Shown here piece after piece: positions 32,469-41,294 of a DNA stretch of 64,000 bases. Every line of letters begins with the position of its first letter. Position 1 is the first letter of the stretch. Both the position numbers and the translations under genes were made by a program. This DNA comes from Pistricoccus aurantiacus. Its GTDB lineage: Bacteria > Pseudomonadota > Gammaproteobacteria > Pseudomonadales > Halomonadaceae. The DNA lies in assembly GCF_042682565.1 (NCBI RefSeq), contig NZ_JBHUIC010000005.1; one strand, given 5' to 3'. The notes under the pieces were generated by a model that was not told the DNA's origin, ran no database searches, and worked only from the letters and a program-made list of their open reading frames with translations.

Positions 32469-33893
32469 ATGAACACTGCATTTGAACATCCGACCTACAA
32501 TTACAAGGTGGTTCGGCAGTTCGCGATCATGACTGTGGTATGGGGCATCATAGGCATGAGCCTGGGTGTCATCATCGCCGCGCAACTGGTCTGGCCTGAA
32601 CTCAACCTTGGTTTACCCTGGACCAGTTTCGGTCGTCTGCGACCCTTGCATACCAATGCGGTCATCTTTGCCTTCGGCGGCTCCGCGCTGATTGCTACCT
32701 CCTACTACGTGGTGCAGCGAACCTGCCAGACTCGCCTGATATCCGACAAGCTGGCGGCTTTCACCTTCTGGGGCTGGCAAGCGGTTATCGTTTCCGCGAT
32801 TATTACCCTGCCCATGGGATTCACGACCTCCAAGGAGTACGCGGAACTCGAATGGCCCATCAACATTCTCATCGCCGTAGTGTGGGTCAGCTACGCCATC
32901 GTGTTTCTTGGCACCATCAAGCAGCGTAGAACTTCCCATATTTATGTCGCCAACTGGTTCTACGCCGCCTTTATCCTGACCATTGCCGTACTGCATATCG
33001 TCAACAATCTGGCGATTCCTGTGGGTGCCTTCAAATCCTACTCCATCTATCCCGGCGCCATCGACGCCATGGTCCAGTGGTGGTGGGGTCACAACGCGGT
33101 GGGGTTCTTCCTGACCGCGGGCTTCCTGGGCATGATGTATTATTTCGTGCCGAAGCAGGCGGAACGTCCGATCTACTCCTATCGTCTGTCCATCGTGCAC
33201 TTCTGGGCACTGATCACTACCTACATGTGGGCCGGCGCGCATCACCTTCATTACACCGCCCTGCCCAACTGGGCGCAGTCTTTGGGCATGATCATGTCGA
33301 TCATTCTGCTGGCGCCTTCCTGGGGCGGCATGATCAACGGCATGATGACCCTGTCCGGCGCCTGGCATAAGCTGCGTACCGATCCCACCTTGCGCTTCCT
33401 GGTGGTGGCGCTGTCCTTCTACGGCATGTCCACCTTTGAAGGGCCGATGATGGCGGTCAAGACCGTCAACGCCCTGTCTCACTACACCGACTGGACCATC
33501 GGTCACGTTCATTCCGGCGCCTTGGGCTGGGTGGCGATGATCACCATCGGCTCCATGTATCACTTGATTCCGAGGCTGTTCGGTCGCACCGAGATGTACT
33601 CCGTCAACCTGATCGGCGTGCACTTCTGGCTAGCCACCATCGGCACCGTGCTGTACATCGCTTCCATGTGGGTCAATGGCATCATGCAGGGCCTGATGTG
33701 GCGCGCGGTGAACGCGGACGGCACGCTGATGTATACCTTTGTCGAGGCTCTGGAAGCCAGCCATCCTGGCTATGTAGTGCGCTGGATCGGCGGTCTGTTC
33801 TGGGTAGTCAGCATGCTGATCATGGCCTACAACGTCTACATGACTGTCAAGCGCAGTGAAGCCATTCGCGAGCCCATCGCTCAGACAGCTTGA
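32469..33893 (+). CDS. ccoN: cbb3-type cytochrome c oxidase subunit I
   Basis: Catalytic inner-membrane subunit with the low-spin heme b and the heme b3-CuB site, reducing O2 with high affinity. The 474-aa protein has 12 predicted helices. Conserved segments include LHTNAVIFAFGG (heme ligand near residue 60), VQWWWGHNAVGFFLTAGFLG (about 200-220), GAHHLHYTALPNW and TIGHVHSGALGW, supplying the histidine ligands. First gene of ccoNOQP, preceded by an ANR box, so induction under low oxygen is expected. Confidence 0.96.
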   Translation: MNTAFEHPTYNYKVVRQFAIMTVVWGIIGMSLGVIIAAQLVWPELNLGLPWTSFGRLRPLHTNAVIFAFGGSALIATSYYVVQRTCQTRLISDKLAAFTFWGWQAVIVSAIITLPMGFTTSKEYAELEWPINILIAVVWVSYAIVFLGTIKQRRTSHIYVANWFYAAFILTIAVLHIVNNLAIPVGAFKSYSIYPGAIDAMVQWWWGHNAVGFFLTAGFLGMMYYFVPKQAERPIYSYRLSIVHFWALITTYMWAGAHHLHYTALPNWAQSLGMIMSIILLAPSWGGMINGMMTLSGAWHKLRTDPTLRFLVVALSFYGMSTFEGPMMAVKTVNALSHYTDWTIGHVHSGALGWVAMITIGSMYHLIPRLFGRTEMYSVNLIGVHFWLATIGTVLYIASMWVNGIMQGLMWRAVNADGTLMYTFVEALEASHPGYVVRWIGGLFWVVSMLIMAYNVYMTVKRSEAIREPIAQTA

Positions 33894-33915
33894 TCAACCG
33901 GGGAACCTGACACCA

Positions 33916-34524
33916 ATGAGACACGAGATAGTCGAAAAAAACGTTGGCCTGCTCGCCATTCTTATCCTGGTCGTGATCAGTTTCGGCGGGCTGGCGGAAA
34001 TCGTGCCACTGTTCTTCCAGAAGGAGACCACCACGCCGATTGAAGGGCTAAAACCGCTGACGGCACTGGAACTGGAAGGTCGGGACATCTATATCCGCGA
34101 AGGCTGCGTGGGCTGTCATTCCCAGATGATTCGCCCGTTCCGTGCCGAAACCGAGCGTTACGGTCACTACAGCGTAGCCGGGGAGTTCGTCTACGATCAC
34201 CCCTTCCTGTGGGGCTCCAAGCGGACCGGCCCGGACCTGGCTCGGGTCGGCGGACGCTATAGCGATGCCTGGCACCGCGCCCACCTGTACAACCCTCGAG
34301 ACGTGGTTCCCGAGTCCAAGATGCCGGAATATCCCTGGCTTTTCGCGAACACCCTTGACGGTGAAGGCACTGCCCGGAAGATGAGCGCCATGCGCCACCT
34401 AGGCGTGCCCTACACCGATGAGGAGATAGCCGGCGCCAAGCAGCAGGTGCGCGGCCAGCAGGAAATCACCGCTCTGATCGCCTATCTGCAGCAGCTTGGC
34501 ACCACGCTCAAGGACATACGCTGA
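33916..34524 (+). CDS. ccoO: cbb3-type cytochrome c oxidase subunit II (mono-heme)
   Basis: Membrane-anchored c-type cytochrome that passes electrons to CcoN. The 202-aa protein from ATG 33916 has one N-terminal helix (about 10-34) and a periplasmic domain with a single heme motif CVGCH (C64-C67-H68). Family motifs GHYSVAGEFVYDHPFLWGSK and GPDLARVGG follow. It starts 22 bases after the ccoN stop; an in-frame start at 33856 lies inside ccoN and is rejected. Confidence 0.96.
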   Translation: MRHEIVEKNVGLLAILILVVISFGGLAEIVPLFFQKETTTPIEGLKPLTALELEGRDIYIREGCVGCHSQMIRPFRAETERYGHYSVAGEFVYDHPFLWGSKRTGPDLARVGGRYSDAWHRAHLYNPRDVVPESKMPEYPWLFANTLDGEGTARKMSAMRHLGVPYTDEEIAGAKQQVRGQQEITALIAYLQQLGTTLKDIR

Positions 34525-34526
34525 TC

Positions 34527-34742
34527 ATGGATATGGGAACCTTTCGCGGCATTACCACGCTCTTGATCATGATCGCCTTCATCGGCATCGTGATCTGGGC
34601 CTATTCCAAGCGCCGCAAGAAGGATTTCGACGAGGCCAAGAATCTACCCTTCGCCGATGAAGAAATGCACAACCCCCGTGACGATCAGCACATGAATAAC
34701 GATAGTAAATCCCGACATGACAGGGGAGACAGGAACACATGA
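34527..34742 (+). CDS. ccoQ: cbb3-type oxidase small subunit CcoQ
   Basis: A 71-aa subunit with one membrane helix (about 8-27) followed by SKRRKKDFDEAKNLPFADEE, the typical CcoQ/FixQ signature. It stabilises the complex between core and CcoP. It starts 2 bases after the ccoO stop (or two codons later at the second ATG), and its end overlaps the ccoP start by 4 bases. The C-terminal tail is long and charged for a CcoQ. Confidence 0.92.
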   Translation: MDMGTFRGITTLLIMIAFIGIVIWAYSKRRKKDFDEAKNLPFADEEMHNPRDDQHMNNDSKSRHDRGDRNT

Positions 34743-35662
34743 ATAACCTTTGGGGCGACGCTCTCTCCGGCTTCTGGAGCGCCTGGATCATCGTCATTAC
34801 CCTGGGCACCATCGCTTTTTGCTGGTGGCTTCTGTTTGCCAACCGCAAGACCGACAAGACGCCGGACGCGGAAGGCAACGTCGAGACCACCGGTCATGCC
34901 GCGGACGAAATCGAGGAATACGACAACCCGCTGCCACGCTGGTGGTTCATGCTCTATGCGGGCACCTGCGTCTTTGCAGTTGCGTATCTGCTACTCTACC
35001 CGGGCCTCGGCAACTATCTTGGGGTACTAGGCTGGACCCAGGAATCCCAGTGGGAAGACGAGGTGCAGGTCGCTCAGGAGCGCTATGCGCCGATCTTCGA
35101 CAAGTACAACGCGGTGCCGATTCCTGAACTGGCCCAGGACGCAGAAGCCATGCAGGTGGCGGAGCGTATCTATCTCAACAACTGCGCCCTCTGCCATGGC
35201 TCCAACGCTCAGGGCGGCTACGGCTTCCCGAATCTGACGGATGATTCCTGGCTGTATGGCGGAAGCCCCGAGGATATCGTGGCGACTCTCAACAACGGTC
35301 GCAACGGTCTGATGCCTTCCTGGCAACAATTGGGTGATGCCAATATTCAGAATGTCACCCAGTACGTGCTGTTACTCTCCGGCCTGGAGCATGACGAACA
35401 GGCGGCGGGTCAGGGGGAATCGATCTTTCAGGCTTCCTGTGTGGCTTGTCATGGTCCAGAGGGCAAGGGCAACCAGGCGATCGGCGCGCCCAACTTGACG
35501 GATGACTACTGGCTGTATCGCCAGCCCGGTCAGTCGGTGGAAGACTCGATACTGCATACCCTGCGCAATGGACGTAATGGCCACATGCCCGCCCAGGCCG
35601 CCTATATCGGCGATAACAAGGTTCATCTGGTAGCAGCCTATGTCTACAGTCTCTCTCAGTAA
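34739..35662 (+). CDS. ccoP: cbb3-type cytochrome c oxidase subunit III (di-heme)
   Basis: Di-heme cytochrome c, the electron entry point of the cbb3 oxidase. The 307-aa protein has two N-terminal helices (about 10-33 and 68-90) flanking EYDNPLPRWWF, then two cytochrome domains with CALCH (C149-C152-H153) and CVACH (C234-C237-H238). The duplicated PNLTDDSWLYG and PNLTDDYWLYR show the internal repeat. The start overlaps ccoQ by 4 bases. A GC-rich hairpin follows the stop. Confidence 0.96.
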   Translation: MNNLWGDALSGFWSAWIIVITLGTIAFCWWLLFANRKTDKTPDAEGNVETTGHAADEIEEYDNPLPRWWFMLYAGTCVFAVAYLLLYPGLGNYLGVLGWTQESQWEDEVQVAQERYAPIFDKYNAVPIPELAQDAEAMQVAERIYLNNCALCHGSNAQGGYGFPNLTDDSWLYGGSPEDIVATLNNGRNGLMPSWQQLGDANIQNVTQYVLLLSGLEHDEQAAGQGESIFQASCVACHGPEGKGNQAIGAPNLTDDYWLYRQPGQSVEDSILHTLRNGRNGHMPAQAAYIGDNKVHLVAAYVYSLSQ

Positions 35663-35676
35663 GCGATAAAACCGAC

Positions 35677-35711
35677 GGGGGCGGCGCCCTGTGTGACCTG
35701 GGGCCGCACCC
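35677..35711 (+). terminator. Possible terminator after ccoNOQP
   Basis: GGGGGCGGC pairs with GCCGCACCC (one mismatch), with further CCC/GGG pairing inside. The sequence after it is pyrimidine-rich but has no pure T-run. It would separate the structural genes from ccoG. Confidence 0.4.
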
Positions 35712-35712
35712 A

Positions 35713-35741
35713 TTCTTCCCTTCTCCCGTAGTTGATATAAT
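35713..35741 (+). promoter_or_regulatory. Possible promoter of ccoG-H-I-S
   Basis: A perfect TATAAT at 35736-35741 lies about 70 bases before the ccoG ATG; the -35 position (17-base spacer) has only TTCTTC. A lone TTGAT half-site overlaps the -10 region but no full ANR box is seen. Confidence 0.35.
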
Positions 35742-35811
35742 TTCCGAATCTCTCCTTCGTCAGCTTGTCGAGTCGTCAACACGGCTGGACTCGTATTTTC
35801 ATGGTGATGCC

Positions 35812-37251
35812 ATGTCCGACAAGATTCCCGTACGCGACATTTCCACCGACCCGGCGGTCGGCCAGCACGATCCGAATACCGCTACCGTCACGCAGGAAAT
35901 GTATGCCAAGCGTAAGCATATCTATGTGCGCGAAATACATGGCCTTTTCCAGCGGGTGAGGCGCAGCGCCAATTGGGTATTGATGGCATTGTATTTCATC
36001 ATTCCCTGGATCTATGTCGACGGTCGCCCGCTGGTGCTATTCGACCTTCCGGCACGAGAATTCCATATTTTCGGCGCGACCTTCTATCCCCAGGAATTCG
36101 TGCTGCTTTCCTGGCTGCTGATCATCTGTGCCTTCGGGCTTTTCCTCATCACTGTCTTCGCGGGGCGCGTATGGTGCGGCTACACCTGCCCGCAGAGCGT
36201 CTGGACCTGGCTGTATATCTGGGTCGAGCAGATCACCGAGGGACGGCGTAACAAGCGTATCAAGCTCGACAAGCAGCCCATGAGCTTCGACAATTTTCGG
36301 CGCAAGCTCGCCAAGCATGTTATCTGGCTCCTCATTGCCTTCGCTACCGGCCTGGCCTTCGTGGGCTACTTCACGCCGGTTCGCAGTCTGGCGCTGGACT
36401 TTGTCACCTTGAGCGTAGGCGGCTGGGCGTTGTTCTGGGTGGGTTTCTTCACTCTGTTCACCTATCTCAACGCCGGCTGGCTGCGAGAGCAGGTATGCAT
36501 CTACATGTGCCCCTACGCGCGTTTTCAATCGGTGATGTTCGACCGCGACACCTTGATCGTTTCCTACGATGCTGCCCGGGGCGAGCCGCGGGGTGCCCGC
36601 AAGAAAAGTCTCGACCATCGTGCTGCAGGGCTAGGTGACTGCATCGACTGCGAACTCTGCGTGCAGGTCTGCCCCACCGGCATCGATATCCGTCAGGGAT
36701 TGCAGTATGAATGCATCACCTGCGCCGCCTGTATCGATGCCTGTGATAACGTGATGGACCGCATGGGTTACCCGCACGGGTTGATCCGCTATACCACGGA
36801 ACGGGCTTTGGAAGGCGGCAAGACGCATATCCTGCGCCCGCGCCTGATCGGTTATCTTGTCGCCCTGCTGGTCATGGTCGGCCTGTTCGCCTGGGCGGTG
36901 ACAGACCGTAGCACCCTAGAATTCGATATCGATCGCGACCGCAACCAGCTTTATCAAATGACTCAGGACGGTCGTATCAGCAATGTCTACACCCTGAACG
37001 TGCGCAACCTGGACAATCAGGATCATACTTACCGCATCATCCTCGACGGTCTGCCGGGTATTACCCTGGTAGGCAATGACGAAGTCAGCGTAAAGGCCGG
37101 CGGCAGCACTCTGCACACGATTCAAGCTGTGGTCGACTTGGAAGCGATAGAACGTCCCAGCCATGAGATCGCGATTTCCCTGCAGGCTGTTGGCGACGAC
37201 TCAATCAGTGAGCAGCGTGAAGCACGCTTCATCGGACAACTCAGAGAATGA
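35812..37251 (+). CDS. ccoG: Cytochrome c oxidase accessory protein CcoG (RdxA/FixG)
   Basis: Membrane-bound ferredoxin-like protein that helps supply reduced copper for cbb3 oxidase assembly. The 479-aa protein has membrane helices (about 55-75, 97-117, 168-190 and 203-222) with the conserved GRVWCGYTCPQSVW. Two 4Fe-4S cluster motifs (C277, C280, C283, C287 and C301, C304, C307, C311) and a C-terminal Ig-like domain after a further helix near 340 complete it. ccoH overlaps its end by 4 bases. All cluster cysteines are intact. Confidence 0.94.
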   Translation: MSDKIPVRDISTDPAVGQHDPNTATVTQEMYAKRKHIYVREIHGLFQRVRRSANWVLMALYFIIPWIYVDGRPLVLFDLPAREFHIFGATFYPQEFVLLSWLLIICAFGLFLITVFAGRVWCGYTCPQSVWTWLYIWVEQITEGRRNKRIKLDKQPMSFDNFRRKLAKHVIWLLIAFATGLAFVGYFTPVRSLALDFVTLSVGGWALFWVGFFTLFTYLNAGWLREQVCIYMCPYARFQSVMFDRDTLIVSYDAARGEPRGARKKSLDHRAAGLGDCIDCELCVQVCPTGIDIRQGLQYECITCAACIDACDNVMDRMGYPHGLIRYTTERALEGGKTHILRPRLIGYLVALLVMVGLFAWAVTDRSTLEFDIDRDRNQLYQMTQDGRISNVYTLNVRNLDNQDHTYRIILDGLPGITLVGNDEVSVKAGGSTLHTIQAVVDLEAIERPSHEIAISLQAVGDDSISEQREARFIGQLRE

Positions 37252-37799
37252 CCTCAATGCCTCAAATCGTTCGCCCCTGGTACAAGGAGCCCTGGCCCTG
37301 GATGATGCTGGGCGTGCTGGGCTCCTCGGTGATCTTTGGTATCACCTATCTTGTCATGTCCATCGTTACCTTCGATGGCATGGTCGAAGACGACTATTAC
37401 AAGGAAGGCCTGGCCATCAACCAGGTGCTTGAAAAGGATCATCGCGCCGCTGCTCTCGGTCTTTCCGCGGACCTGCGCATCGACGACTTGACCGGCGACA
37501 TCAGCCTGGAACTGCGAGGCGCCGTTCCCGGTACCGAGGCGCAGCATCGAGAGATGCGGCCGCAGCAACTGGCCCTGGCACTGATCTTTCCCGCTCAGGA
37601 CGGACGCGACCACACGCTGATTCTGGAGCGAGTCCGCGACAATCACTACGTAGGCCAGGCGCCACGTCAGCTCAAGTACCGCTGGTATCTGCAGCTGACC
37701 CCGAATGTTGCCGACGCGAACTGGCGCCTGACCGGCGAAACGCGCCTTCCATCCCAGGAATCGATCAGCTTGAAGCCGGGCAATCAGGCCAAGGGCTGA
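37248..37799 (+). CDS. ccoH: FixH/CcoH family assembly protein
   Basis: A 183-aa single-pass membrane protein for cbb3 maturation. After RPWYKEPWPWMMLGVLGSS, one helix (about 16-38) leads into a periplasmic part with DDYYKEGLAINQVLEKD, the FixH hallmark, and a beta-rich C-terminal domain. The ATGA overlap with ccoG shows translational coupling. The second ATG at 37257 is an alternative start. Confidence 0.9.
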   Translation: MTSMPQIVRPWYKEPWPWMMLGVLGSSVIFGITYLVMSIVTFDGMVEDDYYKEGLAINQVLEKDHRAAALGLSADLRIDDLTGDISLELRGAVPGTEAQHREMRPQQLALALIFPAQDGRDHTLILERVRDNHYVGQAPRQLKYRWYLQLTPNVADANWRLTGETRLPSQESISLKPGNQAKG

Positions 37800-37804
37800 A
37801 GGCC

Positions 37805-40273
37805 ATGAACGAGTTGCGGGAGCCGGCTTCCCAGTGCCGGGAATGCTATCACTGTGGTTACCCGGTGCCGGAGAACGCGCCCTGGAAAATTCGCCTCGAG
37901 GACGGCGAACATCCGCTTTGCTGTCCGGGCTGTGAGGCGGTCGCCCATGCTATCGTCGAGGGTGGACTGGCCAGTTATTATCGTTTTCGCACCCAGCTCC
38001 CGGAACGCCCGGAGGATATGGACGCGGCGCGAATCGACATCTGGACGGTATACGACGACCCGGACCTGCAACAAGAGTTCGTTCACCAGCAGGATGACGG
38101 CAACGTTGTCACCCTGGCAGTGGAAGGCATCACCTGCGCCGCCTGCGCCTGGCTGATCGAGCATCGGCTCAACGCTCTTGCCGGTGTCGCTTCCAGCGCG
38201 GTCAATCTGACGCATCACCGCCTGCGAGTGGCCTGGGATCCACAGCAGCTCGCCCTGTCACGGATCCTCGCGGAACTGGCGGCGATCGGCTATCCTGCCC
38301 AGCCCTATGAGCCGGATCAGGTCCAGGCGCGTCTCAAGCACGACGAGCGCATGGCCATCCGCCGCCTGATCGTCGCTGCGGTGGCGATGATGCAGGTCAT
38401 GATGTTCTCCATCCCCATGTACATGAGCGAACCCGGGGAGATATCGCCGGATTTCATTGCTCTATTCCACTGGTTGTCTTTCGCTCTGGCGACCCCGGTG
38501 GTGCTGTTTTCCGCCCTGCCCTTTTTTCGCAACGCCTGGCGCGATCTGAAAACGCGCATGCTGGGCATGGATGTGCCGGTGTCGCTGGCCATTGGTGGCG
38601 CCTACCTGGCCAGCGGCTACGCGGTAATCAGCGGCCACGGCGAGACCTACTTCGACTCCGTAGCGATGTTCACCTTCTTTCTGCTGTTCGGACGCTATAT
38701 CGAAATGCGCGCCAGACGCCGCAACGGCCAGAGCGGTAATGCTCTGATCAAGGCCTTACCCATGTCCGCCCTGCGGCTGGAAGAAGACGGTCGAGAACGC
38801 GCAATTCCATCCAATCGACTCGCTCCCGAGGATCGGATTCTGGTCAAGCCGGGTCACAGCGTTCCTGCGGATGGCATCATCGAGGAGGGTCGGTCGAGTC
38901 TCGACGAGGCCATGCTGACCGGCGAGCCGACCCCCGTGCCGCGAGGGCCCGGTGAGCGGGTCACCGGCGGAAGCCACAATGTGGAGAGTCCGCTGATCGT
39001 TCGCGTGACCCATGCGGGGGCGCAGTCTCGGGCCGCGGGCATTCTCGATCTGTCGGATCGCGCCTTCAGCAGTCGTCCGCGGATTGCCGACCTGGCATCG
39101 CGAACCGCCCATTACTTCGTCATCGCGCTGCTGCTGATAAGTACCTTGGTGGTGATAGCCTGGAGTCAGATCGACCCGTCTCGGGTCCTCTGGGTCACGC
39201 TGTCCCTGCTGGTGGTGACCTGCCCCTGCGCCTTGGCCCTGGCCACTCCCACCGCCTTGACCGCCGGTCATGGCCAGCTGCGCCGCCGCGGCGTACTGAT
39301 CACTCGGGCGCATGCGATCGAAACCCTGGCCCAGCTCGATCGCGTGATCTTCGACAAGACCGGCACCTTGACCCAGGGTCGCATGACCCTGGACGCGACC
39401 CAGGCCCTGGCAAGCTTGAGTGTGGATCAGGCCCGCAGCCTGGCGGCGGCGCTCGAGGCTCACTCGGAGCATCCTATCGCCCGGGCCTTTCATCCTTATC
39501 GCCAGCCACAGTACAAGGCGAGCCAGGTCGTCAGCCGCCCCGGCCTGGGGCTGGAAGGTTATCTGGACGGCCGGCGCTGGCGACTCGGCAAGCCGGATTT
39601 CGCCGCGCCGGCGCGCAGCGTTTCTCCACCGGACGACGGCACCTGGCTGCTGCTGGCGGAGGAAGGCACACCCCGGGCCTGGTTCAGCCTGCGAGACGCC
39701 TTGCGTGACGATGCCGATATGACCGTGGACGCGCTCAAGGCAATGGGGCTGAAAGTCGAGCTGCTTTCCGGTGACGGGGAAGCGAAGGTCGCAGCGCTCG
39801 CCCGGGAGCTCGGCATCGCTCAATGGCGCGCCGGCGCCAGCCCGGAGGACAAGCTCTCGCGCATCAAGACGCTACAGGCGGCGGGGGAAAAAGTCGCCAT
39901 GGTCGGCGACGGCATCAACGACGTGCCGGTGCTCGCCGGAGCGGACGTGGCCATCGCCATGAACGGCGCCACGGACCTGGCCCGCACCAGCGCGGACGCG
40001 GTACTGTTGAGCCCGCATCTCAGCCGAGTTGCCGAGGCGATCGAGCTTAGTCGCGCCACCCGGCGCGTCATACGACAGAATCTGGTCTGGGCGCTTTGCT
40101 ACAATCTGATCGCCCTGCCTCTGGCCGCCTGCGGCCTGATACCGCCCTGGGCAGCGGCCCTGGGCATGTCCGCCAGCTCGCTTATCGTGGTAGGCAACGC
40201 CTTGCGTCTGGGGCGTGGAAGGACGACGCGGACTGTCCATCCAGGCGTCAGTACAAGCGTGGAGCCTGCATGA
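37805..40273 (+). CDS. ccoI: Copper-transporting P1B-type ATPase CcoI
   Basis: Delivers copper across the inner membrane for the CuB centre of the cbb3 oxidase. The 822-aa protein begins with a Cys-rich metal-binding domain (CRECYHCG at 11-18 and CCPGC at 39-43), then a heavy-metal-associated domain with CAAC (111-114). Eight transmembrane helices include the CPC ion-binding motif (473-475). The catalytic DKTGTLT (D517) and GDGINDVPVL are intact. This N-terminal layout is typical of CcoI/FixI rather than CopA. It sits between ccoH and ccoS, overlapping ccoS by 4 bases. Confidence 0.94.
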   Translation: MNELREPASQCRECYHCGYPVPENAPWKIRLEDGEHPLCCPGCEAVAHAIVEGGLASYYRFRTQLPERPEDMDAARIDIWTVYDDPDLQQEFVHQQDDGNVVTLAVEGITCAACAWLIEHRLNALAGVASSAVNLTHHRLRVAWDPQQLALSRILAELAAIGYPAQPYEPDQVQARLKHDERMAIRRLIVAAVAMMQVMMFSIPMYMSEPGEISPDFIALFHWLSFALATPVVLFSALPFFRNAWRDLKTRMLGMDVPVSLAIGGAYLASGYAVISGHGETYFDSVAMFTFFLLFGRYIEMRARRRNGQSGNALIKALPMSALRLEEDGRERAIPSNRLAPEDRILVKPGHSVPADGIIEEGRSSLDEAMLTGEPTPVPRGPGERVTGGSHNVESPLIVRVTHAGAQSRAAGILDLSDRAFSSRPRIADLASRTAHYFVIALLLISTLVVIAWSQIDPSRVLWVTLSLLVVTCPCALALATPTALTAGHGQLRRRGVLITRAHAIETLAQLDRVIFDKTGTLTQGRMTLDATQALASLSVDQARSLAAALEAHSEHPIARAFHPYRQPQYKASQVVSRPGLGLEGYLDGRRWRLGKPDFAAPARSVSPPDDGTWLLLAEEGTPRAWFSLRDALRDDADMTVDALKAMGLKVELLSGDGEAKVAALARELGIAQWRAGASPEDKLSRIKTLQAAGEKVAMVGDGINDVPVLAGADVAIAMNGATDLARTSADAVLLSPHLSRVAEAIELSRATRRVIRQNLVWALCYNLIALPLAACGLIPPWAAALGMSASSLIVVGNALRLGRGRTTRTVHPGVSTSVEPA

Positions 40274-40494
40274 GCATTCTCTATCTATTGATTCCACTTT
40301 CCTTGATCCTGCTGAGCCTGGCGGTCTGGGCATTCTTCTGGGCGGTCAAGCACGACCAGTTCGAAGATCTGGAAGGCCCGGCCCATCAGATTCTTTTCGA
40401 CGATGAAGAGCAGGATTTCACCGAAGAGGAACGCCGTCGCCGCGCCGACGCGCGCCGCCAGACGAAAGATTCCAACGTGAAGCGCGAAGATTGA
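40270..40494 (+). CDS. ccoS: cbb3 oxidase maturation protein CcoS
   Basis: A 74-aa protein with a single N-terminal helix (about 3-25, LYLLIPLSLILLSLAVWAF) followed by KHDQFEDLEGPAHQILFDD, the family signature. It is required for cofactor insertion into the cbb3 oxidase. The long charged tail (EERRRRADARRQ) is lineage-specific in appearance. ATG 40270 overlaps the ccoI stop by 4 bases. Confidence 0.92.
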   Translation: MSILYLLIPLSLILLSLAVWAFFWAVKHDQFEDLEGPAHQILFDDEEQDFTEEERRRRADARRQTKDSNVKRED

Positions 40495-40497
40495 GCC

Positions 40498-41217
40498 ATG
40501 AATCCTACCGGACTCGATCTCCCACCGCTGCTGGCAGCCTTTGTTTTTGGCCTGCTCGGCGGCGCGCACTGCATCGGCATGTGCGGTGGCATCATGAGCG
40601 CCCTGACCTTCGCGGTTCCTCCCAGCATGCGCCATCCGGCAAGGCTGGGCGGTCTGCTGCTGGGCTACAATCTGGGGCGCATCGCGAGCTACATGATCGC
40701 CGGCGCCCTGGTGGCCGGGCTCGGCACCCTGCTTGGCGGCCTCACTCTGGAAATACGCCTGGCGCTGCAGGTGTTCGCCGCCATCATGCTGATCCTGATG
40801 GCGCTGTATATCGCCAACTGGTGGAGGGGGCTGCTCAAGATCGAGGCCCTGGGCCGTCGCCTGTGGAAATACCTGGAACCCTTGGGACGACGCCTGATGC
40901 CGGTGGTCAAGGTGCCCCAGGCCGTGGCGCTGGGGGCGGTCTGGGGCTGGCTGCCCTGCGGGCTGGTCTATTCCATGCTGACCTGGAGCCTGGCCATCGC
41001 CGAACCGTGGCGCGGCGCCGCGCTGATGGGTGCCTTCGGCCTGGGTACCCTGCCCGCCCTGCTGGCCACCGGGCTCGCCGCCCGCCGTCTGAGCCAGCTT
41101 ATTCGCCATCCGGCCACCCGCAGCCTGGCGGCACTATTGATCATCGCCTTTGCCCTGTGGCAGCTCTGGGAAGTCACCGGCATGCTAGCGACAAAAGGTC
41201 ATCATGCAATGACTTGA
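40498..41217 (+). CDS. Sulfite exporter TauE/SafE-family membrane protein
   Basis: A 239-aa protein with about six helices. The N-terminal FVFGLLGGAHCIGMCGGIMS and the second-half WGWLPCGLVYSML, both with conserved Cys-Gly pairs, mark the subfamily found next to ccoS/ccoI. In some bacteria this gene (also called ccoT or SafE-like) is linked to copper handling or oxidase assembly; transport of sulfite is not implied. It starts 3 bases after ccoS. A short TAAAAG/CTTTTA inverted repeat lies at 41255-41274 downstream. Confidence 0.88.
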   Translation: MNPTGLDLPPLLAAFVFGLLGGAHCIGMCGGIMSALTFAVPPSMRHPARLGGLLLGYNLGRIASYMIAGALVAGLGTLLGGLTLEIRLALQVFAAIMLILMALYIANWWRGLLKIEALGRRLWKYLEPLGRRLMPVVKVPQAVALGAVWGWLPCGLVYSMLTWSLAIAEPWRGAALMGAFGLGTLPALLATGLAARRLSQLIRHPATRSLAALLIIAFALWQLWEVTGMLATKGHHAMT

Positions 41218-41294
41218 CCTGGGGCAAGAAAAATGATCAAGCACAAGGCTAGGATAAAAGTCCGACAGCTTTTACCATCGCATGGTGTGCCATC

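Noticed and set aside
37805..40273. CopA copper-export ATPase
   Set aside because: The Cys-rich N-terminal domain and the ccoGHIS context identify it as CcoI, the oxidase assembly type.
41215..41245. ANR box TTGACCTGGGGCAA before the HemN-like gene
   Set aside because: Matches only 7 of 10 defined bases and lies across the end of the preceding gene; too weak to list.
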